A stretch of DNA of 64,000 nucleotides from Salinarimonas sp. Its GTDB lineage: Bacteria; Pseudomonadota; Alphaproteobacteria; Rhizobiales; Beijerinckiaceae. Positions 55,228 through 63,799 of this stretch are shown here, one piece after another. The stretch spans positions 3,121,501 to 3,185,500 of the forward strand of contig NZ_CP157794.1 of assembly GCF_040111675.1 (NCBI RefSeq), given 5' to 3'. The notes below the pieces were generated by a model that saw nothing but the letters and a program-made list of their open reading frames with translations, had not been told where the DNA came from and did no database searches. Every line of letters starts with the position of its first letter. Within the stretch, counting starts at the first letter, position 1. The translations under genes and the position numbers were made by a program.

Positions 55228-56727
55228 ATGGACATCCTCGCCGGCCTCGCGGAGGGCTTCGCGGTCGCGCTGACCCCCCTCAATCTCGGGCTCCTGATCG
55301 CCGGCTGCTTCTTCGGCACGCTGGTCGGGGCGCTGCCCGGCATCGGCCCGATCAACGGCGTCGCCATCCTCCTCCCCCTCGCCTATTCGCTGGGCCTGCC
55401 CGCGGAGAGCGCGCTGATCCTCCTCGCCGGCGTCTATTACGGCGCCGAGTACGGCGGGCGCATCTCCTCGATCCTGCTCAACGTCCCCGGCGACGCCTCC
55501 GCCGTGATGACGACCCTCGACGGCCACCCCATGGCGAAGGGCGGCGAGGCCGGCCGGGCGCTGGCGCTCTCCGCGCTCGCCTCCTTCGTGGGCGGCACGG
55601 CGGCGCTCGTCATGATGACCGTGTTCGCGCCGTTCCTCGGGCGAATCGCGGTGGGCTTCGGGCCGGGCGACTACGTGGCCTTGATGGTCTTCGCCTTCTC
55701 CTGCCTCGCGACGCTGGTCGGGGCGCGGCCGTTGAAGACCATCATCGGCGTCGTCATCGGACTGATGCTCGCCACGATCGGCATCGATTCCGCCACCGGC
55801 GTGATGCGCTTCACCATGGGCATCCCCAACCTCTTCGACGGGATGGAATTCCTCATCGTCGTCATCGGGCTGTTCGCCATCTCGGAGGCGCTGCTGCTGC
55901 TCGAGAGCTGGACGCCGGTCGCCTCCACCATCAAGGCGCAACGCGACAAGGTCGGCGCGCGCGTGCGCGAGATCGTCGGCTACCGCTGGACCATGGCGCG
56001 CTCGGCGGTGATCGGCTTCTTCGTCGGCGTGCTGCCCGGCACGGGCGCCTCGATCGCGTCCGCCGTCGCCTACGGCGTCGAGAAGCGCCTGGCGCAGGGC
56101 GACGACGCCCGGTTCGGCCATGGCGATCCGCGCGGCCTCGTCGCGCCGGAGACGGCCAACAACGCGGCCGCCGCCGGCGCCATGGTGCCGATGCTGACGC
56201 TCGGCATCCCCGGCTCGGGGACGACCGCGATCCTGCTCGGCGCGCTGCTCCTGTTCAACGTGACGCCCGGCCCGCTGATGTTCGAGCAGCGGCCGGAAGT
56301 CGCCTGGGGGCTCATCGCCTCGATGTACATGGGCAACATCGCGCTCCTCGTGCTCAACCTGCCGCTGGTGGGCATCTTCGCGCGGCTGCTCTCCATCGAC
56401 ACGGCCTACCTCGTGCCGCTCGTGGTGATGCTCACGTTCGTCGGCGTGTTCTCGCTCTACGGCGCGACCTTCGACCTCTTCCTGATGCTGCTTCTCGGCT
56501 TCTTCGGCTATCTCCTGCGCAAGCTCGGCTTCAGCCTCGCGCCGGTGATCCTCGGCCTCGTGCTGGGCGCGCTGCTCGAGAGCAACCTGCGACGGGCCTT
56601 GTCGATCAGCGCCGGCGACTGGGCGATTCTGTTCGAGACGCCGGCGGCCATCGTGTTCTGGATCGCGGCGGGGCTCGTGGCGGCGAGCCCGCTGCTGATG
56701 CGCGCGCGCAAGCGCAAGGCGGCATGA
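55228..56727 (+). CDS. tctA: Tripartite tricarboxylate transporter large permease
   Basis: 499-residue, about 12-segment permease of the TctA family. Conserved regions: NLGLLIAGCFFGTLVGALPGIGPINGVAILLPLAY (about 19-53, the first signature), YYGAEYGGRISSILLNVPGDASAVMTTLDGHPMA near 70-105, and the repeated half-motif GVLPGTGASIASAVAYGVEK with APETANNAAAAGAMVPMLTLGIPGSGTTAILLGAL near 305-340. It completes the operon tctCBA; the two-component system upstream on the opposite strand likely controls it. Confidence 0.95.
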   Translation: MDILAGLAEGFAVALTPLNLGLLIAGCFFGTLVGALPGIGPINGVAILLPLAYSLGLPAESALILLAGVYYGAEYGGRISSILLNVPGDASAVMTTLDGHPMAKGGEAGRALALSALASFVGGTAALVMMTVFAPFLGRIAVGFGPGDYVALMVFAFSCLATLVGARPLKTIIGVVIGLMLATIGIDSATGVMRFTMGIPNLFDGMEFLIVVIGLFAISEALLLLESWTPVASTIKAQRDKVGARVREIVGYRWTMARSAVIGFFVGVLPGTGASIASAVAYGVEKRLAQGDDARFGHGDPRGLVAPETANNAAAAGAMVPMLTLGIPGSGTTAILLGALLLFNVTPGPLMFEQRPEVAWGLIASMYMGNIALLVLNLPLVGIFARLLSIDTAYLVPLVVMLTFVGVFSLYGATFDLFLMLLLGFFGYLLRKLGFSLAPVILGLVLGALLESNLRRALSISAGDWAILFETPAAIVFWIAAGLVAASPLLMRARKRKAA

Positions 56728-56760
56728 CGCGCGGCGCGGCCGCGCCTGCGTCGAAGACCG

Positions 56761-56790
56761 CCCGCGTCCCGCCTCGAAGCGGGGCGCGGG
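56761..56790. terminator. GC-rich hairpin between convergent tctA and LysR genes
   Basis: CCCGCGTCCCGC (56761-56772), loop CTCGAA, GCGGGGCGCGGG (56779-56790): 12 bp with one T-G wobble. A perfect 14-bp palindrome GGCGCGGCCGCGCC (56733-56746) precedes it. No T-tract on either side. Confidence 0.5.
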
Positions 56791-56802
56791 CCACGAGAAC
56801 GG

Positions 56803-57741
56803 CTACGGCTCGGGCTCGGCCCCACGCCCGACGGCCTCCCAGTCCGGCGCACGGAACGCCTCCACCATGAAATCGACGAAGCTGCGGATGCGCGGCGCCA
56901 TGCGCCGATCCGGCAGGAACAGCGCGTAGATCTCCGTGTCGTCGACCGCGTGGTGATCGGGCAGAAGCTGCACGAGGCGGCCGTCGGCGATGGCGGGACG
57001 CGCGAGATGCTCGGCGATGCGCATGACGCCGAACCCGCCGAGGCACATCTGGTAGAGCGACATGCCCTGATTGCTTCTGAACCGGCTTTCGGCGTGGAAG
57101 GTGACCACCTCGCCGTCCTCGACGAACTTCCAGCGATTGAGGTGCTCCCGGCTGCCGTCCCAGGCGACGCAGGGCAGGCGCGCGAGATCGGCGGGGCGCT
57201 CGGGCGTGCCGAAGCGGGCCACGAGCTCGGGCGTGGCGACGACGATCCGCTGCAAGCCGCAGAGCCGACGGTGCATCAGGCTCGAGTCGGTCGGCTTTCC
57301 CATGCGCACCGCGACGTCGATCCGGTCGTCGATCAGGTTCTCGACGTCATCGGTGAGACGCAGGTCGAGCGAGACGTTGGGATGCCGGCGCAGATAATCG
57401 GGCATCAGCGGCGTGATCCGGTCGAGCCCGAAGGCGATGGGGGCCGACACGCGCAGGAGCCCTTCGACCTGGGCTTCGCTGCGCTGCCAATCGGCCTCGG
57501 CCGCTTCCACGGCGTCGATCACCCGTCGTGCGGCATCGAGGTAGCGCTCGCCCTCTTCCGTGAGGCGATGACCTCGGGTCGTGCGGTGCAGGAGCTTCGT
57601 GCCGAGCCGCGCCTCGAGACGCTGGATCGTCTGGCTGACGAAGGGCTGGCTCACCCCGAGAGCGTTGGCCGCGGCGCCGAAGCCGCCGGTCGCGACCAAC
57701 GCCTGGAACACCCGCATCTCCACCAACCTGTCGTCCCGCAT
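56803..57741 (-). CDS. LysR family transcriptional regulator
   Basis: 312-residue LTTR. The winged helix-turn-helix (about 5-65) contains FQALVATGGFGAAANALGVSQPFVSQTIQRLEARLG; the effector domain (about 90-295) shows VSAPIAFGLDRITPLMPDYLRRHPNVSLDLRLTDDVENL, the AaeR/CrgA-type pattern. It is divergent from a class II aldolase gene by 156 bp, with a dyad at 57774-57792, so it most likely governs that gene. Effector unknown. Its 3' end meets tctA with two hairpins between. Confidence 0.93.
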   Translation of the reverse strand: MRDDRLVEMRVFQALVATGGFGAAANALGVSQPFVSQTIQRLEARLGTKLLHRTTRGHRLTEEGERYLDAARRVIDAVEAAEADWQRSEAQVEGLLRVSAPIAFGLDRITPLMPDYLRRHPNVSLDLRLTDDVENLIDDRIDVAVRMGKPTDSSLMHRRLCGLQRIVVATPELVARFGTPERPADLARLPCVAWDGSREHLNRWKFVEDGEVVTFHAESRFRSNQGMSLYQMCLGGFGVMRIAEHLARPAIADGRLVQLLPDHHAVDDTEIYALFLPDRRMAPRIRSFVDFMVEAFRAPDWEAVGRGAEPEP

Positions 57742-57773
57742 CGCACCGATCCCGCAGAGGCCGCTCGCATGGC

Positions 57774-57792
57774 GGCGATAACTCTTATTGCC
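57774..57792. promoter_or_regulatory. Candidate LysR-type binding dyad
   Basis: GGCGATAA-CTC-TTATTGCC (one mismatch between arms) lies in the 156-bp divergent spacer, 33 bp upstream of the LysR start, and is AT-rich against its surroundings. The core ATAA-N3-TTAT fits the T-N11-A type of LTTR box. Confidence 0.45.
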
Positions 57793-57897
57793 GATGTTGC
57801 GTTGATCGGTCTCGCCGCTTTTCCCACTCTACCCGGATCAGGACCGCGGCACCGCCGCCGCCGTTCGCCGACATCCGTTCATCGTAGGAAAGCCCCC

Positions 57898-58710
57898 ATG
57901 CTCGACCTCGGAAACCGCGTCTCGATCTACCAGCCCGAGCAGCCGGGCCTGATCTTCCCGGACCTGCCGGAATTCGACACCGTGGAGGAGGAGCGGCGCC
58001 ACCGCAAGGAACGGCTCGTGGCCGCCTGCCGCGCCTTCGCCCGGCAGGGCTTCGACTACGGCTTCGCCGGGCACCTGACGGTGCGCGACCCCGAGCGGCC
58101 GGAGCTCTACTGGACGAACCCGATGTGCGTCCATTTCGCCAAGGTGAAGCTGTCGAACCTGATCCTGGTCGACCACGCCGGCAGGGTGATCGAGGGCCGG
58201 TACGCGGTGAACCGCGCGGGCTTCGTTCTGCACGCCAACGTGCACGAGGAGCATCCCGACATCATCGCCATGTGCCACGCGCACACCACCTACGGCACCG
58301 CCTGGTGCGCGACCGGCCGGCCGATCGACCCGATCACCCAGGACGCCTGCGCCTTCTTCGAGGATCACGTCGTCATCGGCGAGCAGGGCGGCCAGGTGGC
58401 GGTGGAGAACCATGCCGGCTCGGACGTCGCCAAGGCGTTCAAGGGCGTCAAGGCCGCGCTCCACCAGAACCACGGCCTGCTGACGGCCAGCCGGCACAGC
58501 ATCGAGTCGGCCGCGTTCTGGTTCATCGCGCTGGAGCGGTGCTGCCAGCAGCAGCTCGACGTCGCGGCCTCCGGAATCCAGCCGATCCGCATTCCCGCCG
58601 ACCGCGCCCGTTACAGCCGGGAGCACGTCGGAAGCGAGTATATCGGCTGGCTGCATTTCCAGACGATCTGGAACCAGCTCGTGGAAGACGAGCCGGACAT
58701 GTTCGACTGA
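57898..58710 (+). CDS. Class II aldolase/adducin family protein
   Basis: 270-residue aldolase-type protein, slightly longer than fuculose/rhamnulose aldolases. Metal ligands: the HAHTTYGTAW region near 122-131 (His pair) and a downstream His near 184 (LHQNHGLLTASRHS, two candidate His residues). Its N-terminal FDYGFAGHLTVRDPERPELYW gives the substrate and phosphate-like loop. Such members in soil bacteria often lack sugar phosphates and act in other aldol or decarboxylation steps. ATG 57898 has AGGAAAG 6 bp upstream. Divergent from the LysR gene; 22 bp from the convergent dehalogenase gene, so not part of that operon. Confidence 0.9.
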   Translation: MLDLGNRVSIYQPEQPGLIFPDLPEFDTVEEERRHRKERLVAACRAFARQGFDYGFAGHLTVRDPERPELYWTNPMCVHFAKVKLSNLILVDHAGRVIEGRYAVNRAGFVLHANVHEEHPDIIAMCHAHTTYGTAWCATGRPIDPITQDACAFFEDHVVIGEQGGQVAVENHAGSDVAKAFKGVKAALHQNHGLLTASRHSIESAAFWFIALERCCQQQLDVAASGIQPIRIPADRARYSREHVGSEYIGWLHFQTIWNQLVEDEPDMFD

Positions 58711-58732
58711 GGCGCGCGGGCGACGGCGAACC

Positions 58733-61700
58733 CTACAGGTCGACCGCCATTTCCCCGTCGGCCTCCGCCGCGCGCGAGCAGCACAGGATCACCTTGCGCT
58801 CGCGCTCCTTGGCGGAGAGGACGAAGTCGCGGTGGTCGACCGCGCCCGCGACGAGGCCCGCCGCGCAGACCCCGCAGATGCCGCTCGAGCACTTGGTCTC
58901 GACATGCACGCCGATGCGTGCGAGCGCGTCCGTCGCGCTCTCGTCGGCGGCGACGTCGACGCTGCGGCCGCTCTTCGCCAGGACCAGCCGGAAGGGGAAG
59001 CTCGGCCGGTCCGGCTCCTCGGGCACCGCGAAGTACTCGCGGTGGAGCGCCTCCTCCGGCCAGCCGTTCGCCTGCGCGGCGTCGAGCACCGCGTCCATGT
59101 AGCGGACCGGCCCGCAGGCGTAGAGATGCATCCCGGGCTCGTATCCCGCCGTGAGCGCGGCGAGATCGGCGCGGGTCCCCTCCTGCGAGCAGTGGAGCGT
59201 CACCCGGTCGCCGAAGGGCGCGGCGGCGAGGTCCTTCGCGAAGGGGGCGCGGTCGCGGCTCGGGCAGGAATAGTGCAGCGCGAAGTCGCGGCCGAGCGCG
59301 TGGAGCCGGTGCGCCATCGGGATCATCGGCGTGACGCCGATGCCGCCGGCGAAGAGCAGCGTGCGCGTCGCGTCCTCGACGAGCGGGAAATGGTTGCGCG
59401 GCGGCGAGACGAAGACCCGCCGCCCCGGCCGGAAGGCGCGGTGCATCAGCTTGGAGGCCCCCTTGCCCTCGGCCTCCTTCAGGACGCCGAGGACCCAGCG
59501 CGAGCGGTCGGCCGGGTCGCCGGCGAGCGAGTATTGCCGCAAATATTCCGGCGCGATGACGACGTCGACATGGGCGCCCGGCTCGAAGGGCGGCAGCTCC
59601 GCCCCGTCCGGCGCGACGAGCTCGAAGCGCGCGGTATCCGCCGTCTCCTCGACGCGCGCGGAGAGGATGGTGGCGATCACCGGCGGCGGGCCGTCGGGCA
59701 TGCGGAAGGGCGGCGCGAGCCCGTCCGTCTCCCCGGCGAGGAGCTTCTGCTTGTAGATTCCGGGCGTGAGCAGCGCGCGATACCGCGCGATGCCGGCCTC
59801 GCGGTCCATCGGATAGGGCACCGGATAGGGCGGCGGCATGGCGTCGGCGGGGTAGACGGCGAGGGTCTGGTCCTCGTAGCGCAGATCGAGCGAGGTCTGG
59901 AGCTCGCGTCTGTTCGTCTGCGCGGCGGGGATGTAGCTCATGGTGGCGGGGTCCATGTCGATGTCCCACCACCATTTCTTCACCTTGTTCTGGCGGCCGT
60001 TGCCGACGGCGTCGTCGAGCTTCGCCAGCGCCTTCGCCAGGAACGGCGCCTTCATGGCGAGCCAGCGGAAGGGCGCCTGCTGGAACAGGCCCTCGAGGTT
60101 CCACGGGCAGGTCTTCATGCAGCGCCCGCACATCGAGCCCGCGTCGTTGGTGATGCGGTAGCGGGCGCATTTCTCCGCGTCGGACTTCCAGATCTCGTAG
60201 CCGTTGTACATCAGCTTCGGCCCGGCGGTGATGGCGCCGGACGGGCATTCGCGGGCGCACTTGTTGCAGCTCCCGCAGAAGGACTGCAGGCCGAAGTCGA
60301 TCGGCCGGTCGTGCGCGAGCGGCATGTCGGTGGTGATCGCGCCGGACTTCAGCCGCGGGCCGAGATAGGGGTTGAGGATCACCTCGCCGATCCGGCTCAC
60401 CTCGCCGAGCCCCGAGAGCAGCAGGAGCGGCGGCTGGAGCACGTCGCCGTCGAGCACCGAGTGCACCCGGGCCGAATAGCCCAGCCGCCGGATCTGCTCG
60501 GCGACGATGCCGCCGATCAGCGAGGTGCGCAGATAGGCGCGCATGGACTGGGCGGCGGAGATCCAGTCGTCGCCGGTGGTGCCGTCCATCGTCTCGTGGC
60601 CCTGGTCGACCAGGATGGAGATCGCCTCTGCGTGATAGGGCGTCACCGGCTCGCCGGCGGCGTCGTGGGAATAATAGGCCCAGTCCGGGCAGCGCGAGAT
60701 CCCCACCGCGTCCGCGCCGAGGAAGTAGAGCGCGGCCTTCACCGCGTCGGCGTTCGCCTGAGGGTCCTGCGCCTCCGGCGCGGGCGCGCGATGGGCCTCG
60801 CCCTGCTGGAGCAGGAGCAGCGCGCCGAGCGCCCGGCGCGAGCAATAGCCGAGCGGGTTGCGCAGGACGTAGAAGCCGTTCTTCGCCTTCTCCTGCACCG
60901 CCTTGCCCATGTCCCCGAACAGGGCCCGCGCGAAGAAGTCGGCGCGCTTGGGGAAGCGCGGCACGCGCGGCTCGTCGATGAAGGTGGTGGGCTTCTCCCG
61001 CGTCGCGATGCGCTCGAAGGGGAAGGCGCCGTCCTTGAAGCGGCGCCGCGCGAAGGGCAGCCGGTCGCGGGCGCTCTTGAGCGTGCCCCTCCCCGCCCAC
61101 CAGGCCGGCCCGTGCGACGCGAGCCGCGCCGCGAGGCCGCGGGGCGCCAGCGGCCGGTCGGTGGCGAGGTCGAGCGTCGTCGTGATCGCGGCGAGCGCGT
61201 AGCCGCGCCCGACATAGGGGTTCGCCGCGCGCCCGTCCGGGCCGATCTCGTTCAGCCCCGCCGCGACGCCGAGGCGCTCGAGGTCGACGTCGGAGGAGGT
61301 CGCGGTGTGCGCCCGCGCCGGATGGCCGAGGAGGCGCAGGTAGTTGGCCAGCACCACCGCGGCCTCCGCCGCGCGCACGGCCGAGCGCGCCCGCGTCGTC
61401 CCCGCGATCCAGGTGGCGCCCGGCTCCGCCGGATCGGGCTCGCGCGGGTCCTCGACGAGGACGACGATGGCGTGGGTGTGGTGGTCGATCGGCCCCGGCG
61501 GGGTCGCGGCGGCCTCCTTCACGTCGGCCATGATCACGTCGATGCCCGACGAGAAGGTCTTGGTCTGGCCGCTCTCGATGCGCGCGACGAGGGCGTCGAG
61601 GGCGGGGTTGCGGGTGGGCTCGGAAAGCAGCGCCTCCGGCGGCAGGCGGCAGATCCCCATCTGGCTCGCGTCGAAGAAGTAGCCGGCGGCCTTCAGGTTG

Positions 61701-61954
61701 TTCGCGCGCTCTCGGGCGTCGTCCGGGATCGGCGCCTTCGTCGCGGCGACCGCGCCCTCGCGGATCGCGTCGAGCATGCCGATGAACAGCCCGATCGCGC
61801 CGGAGATCGTGGCCGCGTCGCCGGAGGCGTCGCAGTCGAGCGTCTCGTGGGGCGGCAGGCGCGAGAGGTCGGGCGCTTCGTCCTGCCGGGCGAGGCGCTC
61901 CAGCGGATAGGGGCCGAGATGGACGGGGCGGTGTCGGTACGAGAAGAAGCGCAT
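58733..61954 (-). CDS. Self-sufficient reductive dehalogenase (RdhA-like/oxidoreductase fusion)
   Basis: 1073-residue fusion resembling catabolic NAD(P)H-dependent reductive dehalogenases (BhbA/NpRdhA type), which remove halogens from halogenated phenolic acids with cobalamin. Residues 87-270 and 405-550 are two related modules (compare AAGYFFDASQMGICR and AALYFLGADAVGISR; both end DLATDRPL-/PLAHDRPI-like). The second leads into two 4Fe-4S motifs: CGSCNKCARECP (C560, C563, C566, C570) and CGRCMKTCP (C609, C612, C616) with C596 nearby. The C-terminal half (about 757-1073) is a phthalate-dioxygenase-reductase-like unit: flavin motif RQYSLAG (807-813), NAD motif FAGGIGVTPM (868-877), ACGPVRYMDAV, and 2Fe-2S cysteines C1022, C1027, C1030 and C1058/1059. 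No Tat signal, so cytoplasmic and non-respiratory. ATG 61954; last gene of a TRAP operon. Confidence 0.85.
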   Translation of the reverse strand: MRFFSYRHRPVHLGPYPLERLARQDEAPDLSRLPPHETLDCDASGDAATISGAIGLFIGMLDAIREGAVAATKAPIPDDARERANNLKAAGYFFDASQMGICRLPPEALLSEPTRNPALDALVARIESGQTKTFSSGIDVIMADVKEAAATPPGPIDHHTHAIVVLVEDPREPDPAEPGATWIAGTTRARSAVRAAEAAVVLANYLRLLGHPARAHTATSSDVDLERLGVAAGLNEIGPDGRAANPYVGRGYALAAITTTLDLATDRPLAPRGLAARLASHGPAWWAGRGTLKSARDRLPFARRRFKDGAFPFERIATREKPTTFIDEPRVPRFPKRADFFARALFGDMGKAVQEKAKNGFYVLRNPLGYCSRRALGALLLLQQGEAHRAPAPEAQDPQANADAVKAALYFLGADAVGISRCPDWAYYSHDAAGEPVTPYHAEAISILVDQGHETMDGTTGDDWISAAQSMRAYLRTSLIGGIVAEQIRRLGYSARVHSVLDGDVLQPPLLLLSGLGEVSRIGEVILNPYLGPRLKSGAITTDMPLAHDRPIDFGLQSFCGSCNKCARECPSGAITAGPKLMYNGYEIWKSDAEKCARYRITNDAGSMCGRCMKTCPWNLEGLFQQAPFRWLAMKAPFLAKALAKLDDAVGNGRQNKVKKWWWDIDMDPATMSYIPAAQTNRRELQTSLDLRYEDQTLAVYPADAMPPPYPVPYPMDREAGIARYRALLTPGIYKQKLLAGETDGLAPPFRMPDGPPPVIATILSARVEETADTARFELVAPDGAELPPFEPGAHVDVVIAPEYLRQYSLAGDPADRSRWVLGVLKEAEGKGASKLMHRAFRPGRRVFVSPPRNHFPLVEDATRTLLFAGGIGVTPMIPMAHRLHALGRDFALHYSCPSRDRAPFAKDLAAAPFGDRVTLHCSQEGTRADLAALTAGYEPGMHLYACGPVRYMDAVLDAAQANGWPEEALHREYFAVPEEPDRPSFPFRLVLAKSGRSVDVAADESATDALARIGVHVETKCSSGICGVCAAGLVAGAVDHRDFVLSAKERERKVILCCSRAAEADGEMAVDL

Positions 61955-61962
61955 GGGATCCG

Positions 61963-63273
61963 TCAGGGCGTCGCGAACATCGCGTTCGGCAGCGTGAGCG
62001 CGATCTCGGGGAAGAGGACGAGGAGGGCGATGCACACGAGCATCGCGCCCCAGAAGGGCATCACGCCGGCGAAGATCGTCTCGAGCTTGGCGTCCTGCGC
62101 GATGGTCGAGACGACGAAGCAATTGACGCCCACCGGCGGGCTGATCAGGCCCATCTCGAGCACGATCACCATGATCACGCCGAACCAGATCGGGTCGAAG
62201 CCGAGCCCGACCACGACGGGGAAGGTGATCGGCAGGGTGATCACCATCAGCGACAGCCCCTCGATCACCATGCCGAGCACGGCGTAGAGCGCGACGATGA
62301 TGAGGATCGCCGTGTAGGGCCCGAGCTCGGCCGAGACGAAGCCGTTCGCCACGATGCCGGGCAGGCCCGAGAGCGCGACGAAGGGGGCGAAGACGTTGGC
62401 GCCGATCAGGATGAGGAAGCACATCCCCGTCGTGCGCAGCGTATCGAGGAGGCAGGCGGCGATCGTGCCGGGGGTGAGGCCGCCGCGGATCGTCAGCATG
62501 ATTGCCGCGAGGAAGGCGCCGACGCCCGACGCCTCCACCGGCGTGAACACGCCCGTGTAGATGCCTCCGATCGTCACCAGGATGATGCCGACGATGCCGG
62601 TCGCGCGCCCGAGCGAGGCGAGGCGCTCGCCCCAGGTGGAAGCCGGGCCAGACGGCCCCTCCTCCGGGCGCAGGCGCACCACGACGGCGATGGTCACGAG
62701 GAAGAGCGCGGTGAGCAGCAGCCCCGGCAGCACGCCGGCCATGAACAGCCGCCCGATCGACTGCTCGGTGAGGATCGCGTAGAGCACGAAGCCGGTGGAG
62801 GGCGGGATCAGGATGCCGAGCGTGCCCCCCGCCGCGATGGCGCCGGTGGAGAGCCGCTGGCCGTAGCCGTAGCGGCGCATGTTCGGGTAGGCGACGCGCC
62901 CCATCGTCACCGCGGAGGCGATGGAGGAGCCCGAGAGCGCCGCGAACCCGGCGCAGCCGACGATGGTCGCCCCCGCGAGCCCCCCCTTGCGCCCGCCGAG
63001 CCAGCGATAGGCGGCGTCGTAGAGGTCCTTCGACAGGCCCGCCGCCGAGGCGAGATTGCCCATCAGGATGAAGAGCGGCAGCACGGTGAGCTCGTAATGC
63101 GAGGCCGTGGCGAAGGCCTGGCCCGAAAGCGTGTAGGCCGCCGAGATCGGGTCCGTGAGCGCAACGAGCCCGGCGAGCCCCGCGATCAGCATGGCGACGC
63201 CCACCGGCACGCCGAGCCCCATCAGCGCGAACAGGCCGAGAAAGCCGAGGACGCCGACCGCCGCCGCGCTCAC
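61963..63273 (-). CDS. dctM: TRAP transporter large permease (DctM type), second system
   Basis: 436-residue TRAP large permease with about 12 membrane segments and the family signatures: LFALMGLGVPVGVAMLIAG near residue 14, the FAALSGSSIASAVTMGRVAYP loop, GGTLGILIPPSTGFVLYAIL, and EMGLISPPVGVNCFVVSTIA toward the end. Start GTG 63273 overlaps the stop of the small-permease gene (GTGA), with GGGAGG upstream; the frame beyond is a shadow. Only 8 bp separate it from the dehalogenase gene, which strongly links import to dehalogenation. Distinct from the TRAP system at 9327-12244. Confidence 0.93.
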   Translation of the reverse strand: MSAAAVGVLGFLGLFALMGLGVPVGVAMLIAGLAGLVALTDPISAAYTLSGQAFATASHYELTVLPLFILMGNLASAAGLSKDLYDAAYRWLGGRKGGLAGATIVGCAGFAALSGSSIASAVTMGRVAYPNMRRYGYGQRLSTGAIAAGGTLGILIPPSTGFVLYAILTEQSIGRLFMAGVLPGLLLTALFLVTIAVVVRLRPEEGPSGPASTWGERLASLGRATGIVGIILVTIGGIYTGVFTPVEASGVGAFLAAIMLTIRGGLTPGTIAACLLDTLRTTGMCFLILIGANVFAPFVALSGLPGIVANGFVSAELGPYTAILIIVALYAVLGMVIEGLSLMVITLPITFPVVVGLGFDPIWFGVIMVIVLEMGLISPPVGVNCFVVSTIAQDAKLETIFAGVMPFWGAMLVCIALLVLFPEIALTLPNAMFATP

Positions 63274-63773
63274 GGCGCCAGCCTCCCGCGCAGGGCGCCC
63301 GCCGCGAACAGGACGGCGGAGAGGCCGAAGCCGGCGGCGAGCGCGTAGTAGAACGGGCCGTAGGGGATGCGCAGCAGCATCGTGGTCTCGCCGAACATCG
63401 CCGCTTCGCCGCCGTTCACGAAGCAGCGCCAGGCGAGATAGGCGAGCGCCGCGGCGGAGGCCGCGTAGCCGGCGCGGCGCAGGGCCCCGCCCGCCGCCCG
63501 CGGCATCCGGTCGATCAGCGCCGTGATCGCCACCGCCCGGTCGCTCGCGATGCACAGCGGCACGGAGGCGGCGACCACGACGGCGAGGATCACCTGGGTG
63601 AGGTCGTTGGCGCCGAGGATCGGCGCGTTGGCGAAGGAGCGCAGCAGCGCGTCGGCCACCGTGAGCAGCATCAGCGCGAGGACGCCGACGCCGCCGACGA
63701 CGGCGATCGCCGCCGCCGCCCATCGCTCGAGCCGCGTTCCCCCGCGAGACGGCCGATCCGAGACCGGGTCCAT
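63270..63773 (-). CDS. dctQ: TRAP transporter small permease (DctQ type), second system
   Basis: 167-residue small TRAP permease. It has four membrane segments (about 19-43, 56-77, 98-117, 135-158) and the family-type first loop DALLRSFANAPILGANDLTQVILAVVVAASVPLCIASDRAV. Overlaps dctM by 4 bp and follows the binding-protein gene by 26 bp. Carries a short basic N-terminus, as usual for cytoplasmic-in topology. Confidence 0.87.
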   Translation of the reverse strand: MDPVSDRPSRGGTRLERWAAAAIAVVGGVGVLALMLLTVADALLRSFANAPILGANDLTQVILAVVVAASVPLCIASDRAVAITALIDRMPRAAGGALRRAGYAASAAALAYLAWRCFVNGGEAAMFGETTMLLRIPYGPFYYALAAGFGLSAVLFAAGALRGRLAP

Positions 63774-63799
63774 GCTTGCGCCCTTCGCCCTCGGCCGCC

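Noticed and set aside
58733..61954. Reading the large fusion as epoxyqueuosine reductase (QueG)
   Set aside because: QueG is about 350-380 residues without the duplicated N-terminal module or the fused FMN/NAD/2Fe-2S reductase; the architecture fits catabolic dehalogenases better.
58832..62287. A 1151-codon plus-strand frame over the dehalogenase gene
   Set aside because: Antisense shadow of a protein with intact iron-sulfur and flavin motifs.
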